From Helicobacter sp. 16-1353 (GTDB taxonomy: Bacteria > Campylobacterota > Campylobacteria > Campylobacterales > Helicobacteraceae), in assembly GCF_003288815.1 (NCBI RefSeq), contig NZ_NHYM01000001.1:221357-285356 (forward strand): a stretch of DNA of 64,000 nt, given 5' to 3'. Positions 8,511 through 15,648 of this stretch are shown piece after piece. The position numbers and the translations under genes were made by a program. Numbering within the stretch: the stretch's first letter is position 1; every line of letters starts with the position of its first letter. The notes below the pieces were generated by a model that was given only the letters and a program-made list of their open reading frames with translations, was not told the DNA's origin and made no database searches.

Positions 8511-8630
8511 AGATTCCGCATAGATTTTGCTTAGATTCCCAATAAATCCAGCTAGATTCCGCTTTAGATTCCGTGCAAAATCTCATTTAGATTCCCACAT
8601 AAATCCCGCTAAATTCCACCTTAACGCCCC
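8511..8630. repeat. GATTC motif cluster between the regulator and flavoprotein genes
   Basis: Exact GATTC begins at 8512, 8534, 8555, 8567 and 8590, mostly within TAGATTCC(G/C), with degenerate AAATCC units between. Confidence 0.7.
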
Positions 8631-8652
8631 ATAAAAACCCCCAAATGTAACA

Positions 8653-8665
8653 TTATCACAGATAA
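8653..8665. promoter_or_regulatory. Palindrome TTATC-ACA-GATAA, candidate regulator site
   Basis: A perfect 5-base dyad with a 3-base spacer lies 50 bases before the flavoprotein start. Crp/Fnr proteins bind dyads of similar size. Its spacing is shorter than the classic FNR site, so the link to the neighbouring regulator is a guess. Confidence 0.35.
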
Positions 8666-8714
8666 GATTCCGCCTTTTAACCTAAGATGTCCTTTTTATT
8701 TTAAAGGAGGCACA

Positions 8715-10076
8715 ATGAAAAGGCGAAATGCCATAAAATTACTTGGGGCTGGAGCGAGTTTGCTACTGGCAAATGGGACTTTAGGCAATGAAAATCCGGC
8801 AAATCTGGCGAATGAAAACGCTACAAATAAAACGCCAGAAAGCATAGAAAACAGCAAAGCAAATATCGCCATAATGGGAGCCGGACTAGGGGGAATCTCA
8901 CTTGCCGCAAAACTCAAAAGAGACTTGCCAAATGCGAGTATTAGCCTATTTGACGCCGATGAGACATTCTACTATCAGCCGGGATTTACGCTAATTGGCA
9001 TTGGAATCTATGATAAAAACGATGTAATTTTTGAGAAGGCGAAATATATCCCGGAGGGCGTAAAATGGGTGCACTCCAATGTGGCAAAAATCCTGCCAGA
9101 GGAAAATGCCCTAGTGATAGAAAATGGCGAAAAAGTCGCATATGACTATCTTGTAATCGCCTCCGGCGTGGAGTATGAGTTTGGCTCTATTGAGGGGCTA
9201 AGTGCGAGTATGGTAGAAGATTCCAGCTCAAATATCAGCTCGATTTACACGCTAAAAGGGGCGCTTAAAACGAATGAGCTAATGAGTGATTTTGCTAAAA
9301 ACGGCGGTAAAGCGATATTTTACGACCAAAAAACGGCGATGAAATGCAGTGGTGCGAATAAAAAAATGCTCTCAATGACCGAGGATAGATTAAGGAGGGC
9401 TGGGAATAGGCAAAAAGGCGAGGTTGCCCTATACTGCGGAGGTGGGAAGCTCTTTGGCAATCCAGTGTATGCAGCAAGTATGGGAGCGATTTTTACCAAG
9501 CGAGACATAGCATTTAACTTACGGCACGAGCTAATAAAAATCGATGGCAATACCGCTATTTTCAAGCACTGGACGCCCTATAAAAAGAATGGCGAAACTC
9601 ATAAAATTGAGGATTTTATCGAGGTGAAGTTCGACTTTTTGCACCTGTCGCCAAAACAAATTGGGAGTAAAATCATAAAAGAAGCCGGGCTAAGTAGCGG
9701 GGAGCAGGGCTTTTTGGCGGTGGAAAAAGAGAGATTGGTAAGCATAAAGTTTAAAAATATATTTGGCATAGGCGATATTTGCGACTTCCCAGCTGGGAAA
9801 ACTGGGGCAAGTATAAGGAAAATGTATCCGCTTTTAAGCCAAAATATTATCCGCTCAATCCGTGGCGAGGAGCTACTCAAGGGCTTTGATGGCTATACGG
9901 CGTGTCCGTTTGTAACCAAATACGGCAAGGCGATAATGGTCGAGTTTAACTGGGAGGGGACAGCTAGCTCTCTGCCGTGCTTTGGGGAGGTGCGAGAGAG
10001 CTATCTTAGCTGGTTAATCAAGCTTTATGGCTTTAAGCCTATGGTGATGAATGGAATGCTAAAAGGGCTGGTGTAG
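8715..10076 (+). CDS. Sulfide:quinone oxidoreductase-like flavoprotein with Tat signal
   Basis: This 453-residue protein starts with a twin-arginine signal (MKRRNAIKLLGAGASLLLANG) and an unusually Asn/Ala-rich linker. An FAD-binding motif follows (IAIMGAGLGGISLAAKL, about residue 51), then FYYQPGFTLIGIG, the SQR-type segment TAMKCSGANKKMLSM, and a C-terminal FAD motif (FGIGDICDFPAGKTGASIR). Members oxidise sulfide or related sulfur species and pass electrons to quinone or cytochrome c. The exported form is more like FccB-type flavoproteins than cytoplasmic-face SQR. The AAAGGAGG ribosome site is very strong. Substrate specificity cannot be read from the sequence. Confidence 0.8.
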   Translation: MKRRNAIKLLGAGASLLLANGTLGNENPANLANENATNKTPESIENSKANIAIMGAGLGGISLAAKLKRDLPNASISLFDADETFYYQPGFTLIGIGIYDKNDVIFEKAKYIPEGVKWVHSNVAKILPEENALVIENGEKVAYDYLVIASGVEYEFGSIEGLSASMVEDSSSNISSIYTLKGALKTNELMSDFAKNGGKAIFYDQKTAMKCSGANKKMLSMTEDRLRRAGNRQKGEVALYCGGGKLFGNPVYAASMGAIFTKRDIAFNLRHELIKIDGNTAIFKHWTPYKKNGETHKIEDFIEVKFDFLHLSPKQIGSKIIKEAGLSSGEQGFLAVEKERLVSIKFKNIFGIGDICDFPAGKTGASIRKMYPLLSQNIIRSIRGEELLKGFDGYTACPFVTKYGKAIMVEFNWEGTASSLPCFGEVRESYLSWLIKLYGFKPMVMNGMLKGLV

Positions 10077-10202
10077 GGCTTTTGCACTTGGTGATTTTGT
10101 GTCGGCGGATTTTACCGGCTATTTTACCGGCGGATTTGCCACAGAATTTGCCGACGGATTTGCCACAAGTGCAACAAAACAATCTAATTTAAAGGAGCAA
10201 AA

Positions 10203-10370
10203 ATGAGTATTTTGGATAAAACGATTCGTTTATTGGTGGCGGGAATTATCTTTTTTATATGCGGATTTATCTGCCAAAGCTGGTGGTGGCTAATAGGCTT
10301 AGTCCCGCTACTCACGGCAATTTATGGCTGCCCGATGTATAAAATATATGGATTTATAAGAAAAAAGTAA
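10203..10370 (+). CDS. DUF2892 (YgaP-type) small membrane protein
   Basis: A 55-residue ORF preceded by AAAGGAG. It reads MSILDKTIRLLVAGIIFFI, then WWWLIGLVPLLTAIYGCPMYKIYG. The DKTIRL start, the two hydrophobic segments and the WWxLIGLxPLLTaxxGxCPxY core match the DUF2892 family. This domain often occurs alone or next to rhodaneses and sulfur-handling enzymes. It follows the SQR-like gene by 126 bases and may belong to the same sulfur-related group. Function is unknown. Confidence 0.8.
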   Translation: MSILDKTIRLLVAGIIFFICGFICQSWWWLIGLVPLLTAIYGCPMYKIYGFIRKK

Positions 10371-10377
10371 TTTATGA

Positions 10378-10475
10378 GAATCTAAGCTGGAATCTGCCAT
10401 AGAATCCTAAAGTTAGAATCCCACGCTAGAATCTATGTGGAATCTAGTGGGAATCCGCAAGATTCTCCGCAATAT
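10378..10475. repeat. GAATC/GATTC motif cluster
   Basis: GGAATCTG, AGAATCC, AGAATCT and GGAATCC words are spaced by about 12-16 bases in the non-coding gap before the PIN-ankyrin promoter. Confidence 0.65.
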
Positions 10476-10536
10476 CGTAAAAATTTATTTTTAAAGATTC
10501 CACTTAATTTCAGTCTAATGCCACTTTATTTATTTT

Positions 10537-10591
10537 CATAAATCTATCTTGGGTTTTATTGTAAAAATATATCAAAAAAATTATAATTTAA
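10537..10591 (+). promoter_or_regulatory. Promoter module shared with the EpsG-like gene (copy B)
   Basis: CATAAATCTATCTT...ATTATAATTTA matches copy A (1716-1770) at 50 of 55 bases and lies about 50 bases before the PIN-ankyrin ATG. TATAAT near its end is a plausible -10 box. Confidence 0.6.
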
Positions 10592-10637
10592 CTTTCAATA
10601 TTAAACTATTTACAAAAAAACACAAAGGGTAAAAAAT

Positions 10638-11892
10638 ATGGAATTCAATGAAGCAATAAACGGGGGGGGGATTTTTTAGAGCCTTAAATAATTACGCAAA
10701 AAAAGACAAGAAATCTCCTACTTTAATAGCAATACCTGATACTTCCGCACTACTTAAAAATATACGACTCTTATATAGCTTATTAGAGGATTATGATTTT
10801 GTGCTAATCCCAACAACGGTAATGAGGGAATTGACACACATAAAAGATAGGAAAAAATCTCATAATTCCACTTCCGCCGATAGACAAAATGCAAAAATGG
10901 CATGGGAAGTTCTAGTTACTTTAAATGATTGCATACTCACATATTCTACAAAAGTTTATAAAATTGATAATGAAAAATACAAGATTCCAGATAGCACACA
11001 AAAAGGGGCAAATAATATAAAAAACGACCATAAGCTTATGGCATTAGCGGATGATATTTCACGGAAAAATCTTGGTAAAGTTCATATCGTGCATAATGAT
11101 GTGGATTTTGCCGTGTATAGTGGAGTGGCTATAACAATTGCGGAGTATTTTGCAAAGCGAAATAAAATAGCAGATTACACAGATATAGATAAGCTAGATA
11201 AGGAATTTAATAATTTAGAAAGTCTTAGAGAAATAATCAAGCGAGTAGATATAAATGCGTATTTAGAAAATGGAGCGACGCTATTAATAAATACCATAAA
11301 GTGCAATATGCCCGAACAAATCAAAGCTAGAGGCGGAGTTAGAATACCAGATAGAAAAGTGATAGAGAAAATAAAATTTCTCTTAGACAATGGGGCAGAT
11401 TTAAACAAAAACGACAATGGATACCATTGCTTACCACCATTATCACATAGCATACAATTAAGAGAATCCTATGGCTTTGATATTTTTAAATTGCTAATAG
11501 AGCGGGATTGCGATATAAATAAGGCTTCAAGGGACGATAGCAATCCAAAGAAAATAGGAGGCTTAAACGAGGGAAATACGCCACTTATGATAGCTTGTTT
11601 CCACTCTAAAAAGAAATTTATTCATATGCTTTGTGAGCGAGATGAGATTTCTATAAATCAGCAAGATAATAATGGCTTTACCGCTTTAATAAAATGTGCT
11701 CTCAAAAGATACGAGACAATAAAGCAAAATAAGCCCCACGAGCTAAATGACGAGCTATACGAATATATACGCGCCCAGCCTAAAGTAGATATATCTATTA
11801 GAGACAGGAATAACCACACAGCACAAGATTGGATAAAAAGAGGTGATTTCTTAAAGCAAGGGAAAAGCTATAAGGAAAATGAAAAATGGTAG
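10638..11892 (+). CDS. PIN-domain nuclease fused to ankyrin repeats, phase-variable by poly-G (OFF here)
   Basis: ATG 10638, with an AAAGGG site, reads MEFNEAIN and enters a G9 tract, then stops at 10677. In the frame reached with eight (or eleven) Gs the sequence is open to 11892, about 417 residues. That protein shows a PIN fold: IPDTSALL with Asp at about 34, VMRELTHI, NDHKLMALADD and VHNDVDF supply the acidic metal site. Ankyrin-like repeats follow (ATLLINTIK, LLDNGADLNKND, GNTPLMIACFHSKKKF, NGFTALIKCALKRYE). PIN proteins are metal-dependent RNases; ankyrin repeats bind proteins. The 3' end overlaps the radical SAM gene by seven bases, so it leads a four-gene operon. A GTG at 10801 would lack the first catalytic Asp. 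Confidence 0.75.
10662..10670 (+). repeat. G9 homopolymer, candidate phase-variation switch of the PIN-ankyrin gene
   Basis: Nine Gs follow codon 8. G9 and G10 both stop within a few codons. G8 or G11 joins the start to the long downstream frame. Confidence 0.85.
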
Positions 11893-12764
11893 AGCGAATA
11901 TGTATATCAATTAATAATATCTGCAATCTCAAATGTCGCTATTGCCATTTCCTAGAAAAGAACTCAGTGGAAAATACAAAAAAACTGGGCTATAAGCCGA
12001 TGGATATTTTTAAGATTTTAGATAATGTAAAGCAATATGTAGGGCATTATAAACACATTTTTAAGATTGGATTTATCGGTAATGGTGAGCCATTATTAAA
12101 TATCAATGATATAAAAAAATACTTGCTTTATATTAAGGATTATGAAAATATCCGCACTTATACTATTACAAATGGGACGATTGACTTAAAAGATAGCGAT
12201 TGGGCTTTTTTAGAAAACCACAATATGAATGTCGGCTTTTCGCTTGATGGCTATAAGGAATTACACAATCTATATCGATGTGGCTCATTTGATAGAGTGA
12301 TGAAAAATATCCAAAAATATAAGAATCTAACTAGGCGATACCCCACGCTAAATGCCACCATAGGGGCAGAATCCTTAGAGAATAAAGAAAAAATTATAAG
12401 CTTTTTCGCTCATTTTGATACTAAAATCACATTCTCGCGAATGATTGGCAAATATGGAATCTCCCTAGAACAATATAGGGAATTTATGGAGTTCGCACAA
12501 AAGCGACTAAGCGTAAGGAATGGCGGATTTGACTGCACGATGTATGGTGGCTTATGTGGAGTAGGAGTGAATAATTATTTTTTCAGCAATGGCAAGGTGT
12601 ATTTATGTGGGAATTGTATAGATTTGCCACATATCAAAAACAGCGACACTGGCTTTTTTGAACTAGAAAAAATTGCTTTAAAATTTAACAGAAGCAAATG
12701 CTACAAAGAAATTTTAGAAAATCAAAGCATTTGTAAAAATTATCAAAAGGTAGGAATCCTATGA
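11886..12764 (+). CDS. Radical SAM enzyme with C-terminal cysteine-rich region
   Basis: This 292-residue protein has the radical SAM cluster CNLKCRYC (Cys 13, 17, 20) and the matching GNGEPLL and FSLDGYKELHN segments of the TIM-barrel. C-terminal cysteines (CTMYGGLCGVG, VYLCGNC, SKCYKEI, SICKNY) resemble the SPASM/auxiliary-cluster region of anaerobic sulfatase-maturase-like enzymes. It therefore probably modifies a peptide or small substrate by radical chemistry in the cytoplasm. The substrate is unknown. The start overlaps the PIN-ankyrin gene by seven bases and the stop overlaps the next gene (ATGA), indicating tight coupling. Confidence 0.85.
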   Translation: MVERICISINNICNLKCRYCHFLEKNSVENTKKLGYKPMDIFKILDNVKQYVGHYKHIFKIGFIGNGEPLLNINDIKKYLLYIKDYENIRTYTITNGTIDLKDSDWAFLENHNMNVGFSLDGYKELHNLYRCGSFDRVMKNIQKYKNLTRRYPTLNATIGAESLENKEKIISFFAHFDTKITFSRMIGKYGISLEQYREFMEFAQKRLSVRNGGFDCTMYGGLCGVGVNNYFFSNGKVYLCGNCIDLPHIKNSDTGFFELEKIALKFNRSKCYKEILENQSICKNYQKVGIL

Positions 12765-13894
12765 GAATTGCACTATATGGACTTCCCACCGCTGGGAAAA
12801 CTTTTATTTTAGATGAGATTAGGCGAGGGGCTTTGCAGATTTTAGAGAATCTGCAAAATCAAGGCAAGATTTCACAAGAGATTCCACATTTAGAGGTTTT
12901 GCAAGGAAGCTATTTATTAAAGCAACTAGCTCCAAATTTTGAATCCCTAAGCGAACAAGAACGCAATCAAATACGAATAAAACTAGCCCAAAATCTTACT
13001 AAAAAAGATGATTTTATAATCGATGGGCATTATGCCTTTGGAGAGCAAGTCGTTTTTACAAAAGCAGATGGTGCTTTGTATGATGTATTTTTGTATTTAT
13101 ATATTTCCCCAGAGATTCTAAAAGAGCGAATAGGGCAGTCAAGTAAAAATCAGCGATATTTAAAATACGACATTAAATCGTGGCAAGATATGGAGATTGA
13201 GGGATTGCGGACATATTGTCACAAAAACAATAAAGATTTTTATGTGCTAGATAATCCAGCACAAGGCTATTTTAGTGATATTAGCGTGGTGCTAGAATTT
13301 ATAAATAAGATTCTAAACGGATTTAGTTGCTACAAGTTTGCCAAAAAATGTGCGGATATTATTTTACAAAAATCCACAAGTGATACAATCTCTTTATTTG
13401 ATGGCGATAAAACTTTGATACTTGAAGATTCAAATGAGATTCTAGGCTGTAAAACGCAAGTTTTTAATGGTGATTTTTATAGCGGATTTCAATCGTGGAG
13501 ACATCACTGCGAGTTGACAAAATTTATAAAAAATCTTAATAGACGGAATCTTGGAGAATTAATCTCTAAGAATCTATCATTTAATCGCAAGGTTTTAGAT
13601 GGCATTAGCAAGGATTCTTTTATATTGACCTCCGGAGTTTGCGAGATTTGGGAGCAAATATCTAAACAAATCAATATGCCATTTTTTGGCGGAATGCAAA
13701 TGTGTGCGGACACAAAATTTTTTATCGCCAAAATACTTAGAGAAAATGGCAAAAATGTCATAGCTTACGGCGATGGAGCGAATGATTATTTTATGCTAAA
13801 AGAATCTAATAGGGGGCATATTGTCTTGCGAAAAAGTGGAAATATGAGCCGTTCGCTTAAAAATATAGATTTAGAGGGGCTACATTTTGTTTGA
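12761..13894 (+). CDS. P-loop kinase fused to a HAD phosphatase
   Basis: In this 377-residue protein the N-terminal half has a Walker A motif GLPTAGKT (residues 7-14) and a DFIIDGHYAF segment as in small-molecule (nucleotide/shikimate-type) kinases. The C-terminal half is a HAD hydrolase: motif I FDGDKT (about 211-216), motif II ILTSG (about 288), and motif IV AYGDGAND (about 335-342), closest to SerB-like phosphatases. Kinase plus HAD recalls T4 Pnkp, but the HAD subtype looks different. It overlaps the radical SAM gene by four bases and the PRTase gene by eight. The substrate is unknown, possibly a nucleoside-like compound given the neighbouring PRTase. Confidence 0.8.
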   Translation: MRIALYGLPTAGKTFILDEIRRGALQILENLQNQGKISQEIPHLEVLQGSYLLKQLAPNFESLSEQERNQIRIKLAQNLTKKDDFIIDGHYAFGEQVVFTKADGALYDVFLYLYISPEILKERIGQSSKNQRYLKYDIKSWQDMEIEGLRTYCHKNNKDFYVLDNPAQGYFSDISVVLEFINKILNGFSCYKFAKKCADIILQKSTSDTISLFDGDKTLILEDSNEILGCKTQVFNGDFYSGFQSWRHHCELTKFIKNLNRRNLGELISKNLSFNRKVLDGISKDSFILTSGVCEIWEQISKQINMPFFGGMQMCADTKFFIAKILRENGKNVIAYGDGANDYFMLKESNRGHIVLRKSGNMSRSLKNIDLEGLHFV

Positions 13895-14420
13895 GATTAA
13901 AAAAACAAAAAGAATAAATCGCTTGATTGACATCACAAAATCTGATTCAATGGTCGTGGGAGCAAAACTAGCCCTAGCACATATGCAATTAGGCTATTTG
14001 CTTGGGAGGCAAATGAGCGGATTTAAGCCGAGTGAAACCACTATAATTGCGATATTGCGAGGTGGGATATTTTTCGCTGAGGGGATTTATTTTAAGCTAA
14101 ATTGCAGATTTGAGATTTGCGACCCTAAAAGCGATGATTTGATTATCCCAGCGACAAAAAATATAATTTTAGTAGATTCTGTGATTAACACTGGGAAAAC
14201 GATAGAAAGGATTTATCAAAAAATACATATGGAAAATAGGCAAAAAAATATCTATGTGGCAAGTTGCGTGGTAAATAAAAAAGCCCTAGAAAATATCACA
14301 TTTAAGGAGAATCTATACACCATTCGAGTATCAAATAACTCTTTTGTAGGCAGCAATATCACTAAACAAAATGGCGACATTGGACCAGATACCACAATGA
14401 GATTATTTAATGAATTTTAA
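13887..14420 (+). CDS. Type I phosphoribosyltransferase-family protein
   Basis: A 177-residue protein with a PRTase layout: TIIAILRGGIFFAEGIY (a beta strand and glycine turn as in uracil and hypoxanthine PRTases), then the PRPP-binding loop ILVDSVINTGKTI at about residues 93-105. Such enzymes join a base to PRPP or regulate through PRPP binding. The acidic pair usually at the start of the loop is reduced to one Asp. Last gene of the overlapping operon. With the kinase-HAD and radical SAM proteins it suggests a pathway making or salvaging a modified nucleotide; this is inference. Confidence 0.8.
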   Translation: MFEIKKTKRINRLIDITKSDSMVVGAKLALAHMQLGYLLGRQMSGFKPSETTIIAILRGGIFFAEGIYFKLNCRFEICDPKSDDLIIPATKNIILVDSVINTGKTIERIYQKIHMENRQKNIYVASCVVNKKALENITFKENLYTIRVSNNSFVGSNITKQNGDIGPDTTMRLFNEF

Positions 14421-14501
14421 GATATGCGGAGTTTTGATGGTTTTAGATTTGAGATTTGCCAAAATTCCATATCAAATTTTATTGAAATTGATTAGAAAAA
14501 A

Positions 14502-14529
14502 TCCTTTTTGCTTGGGTTGAAGCCTAATT
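14502..14529 (+). repeat. Left inverted repeat of the PHP-gene cassette
   Basis: TCCTTTTTGCTTGGGTTGA followed by AGCCTAATT. Its reverse complement is found at 15417-15443 with one base change and one single-base gap. Confidence 0.7.
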
Positions 14530-14579
14530 AAATATTTGCTTTTAAGTCCAAAAATTTAAAAATCATTTAAGGAGAGATT

Positions 14580-15401
14580 ATGAAAGATTTACATATACAC
14601 ACAAAATATTCCGACGGCGAGTTTGACGAAAATGAGATTCTTGAAAAAATCATAAGTGCAGGGATTACAGAATTTGCAATTTGCGACCATGATACGATTG
14701 AGGGCTCAATGAAAGTTTGTGAAAAAATCAAACAACTTAATCTTGACATTATTTTTCATTCGGGTATTGAAATTACAAGCAGAATCAATGATATTTTTGA
14801 TGGAATTAGCGTTCATTTGCTGGTTAGAGATTTTCAATTTGACGATAAAGTTATATTAGATGCCATCTCTATTATGAAACGCAACCGATTAAAAAACCTT
14901 GATTTAATGCTGGAAGGTGTTAAGAAAGATTATAATGTTGAAATTCCCAAGCAAAGAATTGAAGAAGTTTTAAAAGAAACAAATTCAATAGGTGAGCCAC
15001 ATGTTTATAAATTGCTATGTGAAATTAAAAATATTGATGAAACTTACTTTTATGATAAGACTATAAAAAATTTAAAAACAGAACATCTTAAAATTGACGC
15101 TGCTTGGCTACTTGAAAATTTTAAAGGACATCAAGGTTACATCACCCTTGCTCACCCAATAAAGATAATGAAAGACTACAATTTTTCTTATGCTGATATT
15201 GAAAAAATTGTAGAACATTTACATGGTTATGGTCTTAAAGGTTTGGAGGTTGAATATAGTAAACACACAAAAAAAGATATTGCCGAATTCTCAAAAATCG
15301 CAGATAAATTTAATTTAATCAAAACCCCCGGTAGCGATTTTCACGGACCAAATGTAAAACCAAATAGATTTTTGGGCGTTTGTCAAAAACAAGATTCTTA
15401 G
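14580..15401 (+). CDS. PHP-domain phosphoesterase
   Basis: A 273-residue protein with the PHP metal-binding motifs in order: DLHIHTKYSDG (residues 3-13), CDHDTI (about 39), FHSGIEI (about 59), TLAHPIK (about 197) and SDFHGP near the end. It resembles the TrpH/YciV group (RNase AM, nucleotide phosphatases). ATG follows an AAGGAGAG site. The gene is 159 bases past the PRTase gene and is enclosed by imperfect inverted repeats. Its body contains almost none of the GATTC/AGAATC words so common in neighbouring genes, suggesting a separate origin. It may act with the upstream operon or be an independent cassette. Confidence 0.8.
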   Translation: MKDLHIHTKYSDGEFDENEILEKIISAGITEFAICDHDTIEGSMKVCEKIKQLNLDIIFHSGIEITSRINDIFDGISVHLLVRDFQFDDKVILDAISIMKRNRLKNLDLMLEGVKKDYNVEIPKQRIEEVLKETNSIGEPHVYKLLCEIKNIDETYFYDKTIKNLKTEHLKIDAAWLLENFKGHQGYITLAHPIKIMKDYNFSYADIEKIVEHLHGYGLKGLEVEYSKHTKKDIAEFSKIADKFNLIKTPGSDFHGPNVKPNRFLGVCQKQDS

Positions 15402-15416
15402 CTTAAACTAAAATAA

Positions 15417-15443
15417 AATTAGGCTCAACCCAAGCAAAGAGGA
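15417..15443 (+). repeat. Right inverted repeat of the PHP-gene cassette
   Basis: AATTAGGCTCAACCCAAGCA plus AAGAGGA, the inverted partner of 14502-14529. Confidence 0.7.
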
Positions 15444-15466
15444 ATTTTGAAAATCGATTTCAAAAT
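15444..15466. terminator. Hairpin after the PHP gene
   Basis: ATTTTGAAA/TTTCAAAAT with a 5-base loop. A second hairpin TTATTTTAG/CTAAAATAA follows at 15490-15515. Either could end transcription of the PHP cassette; neither has a long U tract. Confidence 0.4.
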
Positions 15467-15524
15467 CGCCCTATAAAGATTCTTGCTTTTTATTTTAGCG
15501 TTACGCCTAAAATAACATTCTTTT

Positions 15525-15640
15525 AGGGGAATCTTGCAGTAGAGATTCTGCCATAAATTCGCCAGATTAAATAGATTCCGCTAGATTCCACGCTAGATTA
15601 GCGAGATTCCGCCCCATATTTAATGGGAGAATCCGCCCTA
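15525..15640. repeat. GATTC motif cluster between the PHP gene and alaS
   Basis: AGATTCTG, AGATTCCG, AGATTCCA, GAGATTCCG and AGAATCCG words at about 15-20 base spacing. Confidence 0.65.
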
Positions 15641-15648
15641 AATCCGCC

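Noticed and set aside
10801..11892. GTG 10801 as the true start of the PIN-ankyrin gene
   Set aside because: It would cut off the first catalytic Asp of the PIN fold, and an upstream ATG with a good ribosome site links through the G tract.
12761..13894. Kinase-HAD protein as a T4-Pnkp RNA repair enzyme
   Set aside because: Order kinase then HAD is the same, but the HAD half has a SerB-like GDGAND motif and the kinase a small-molecule look. Kept only as a possibility, not as the call.
14502..15443. PHP cassette as an integron or transposon
   Set aside because: There is no integrase or transposase, and I see no target duplication outside the repeats, so only the inverted-repeat structure is reported.
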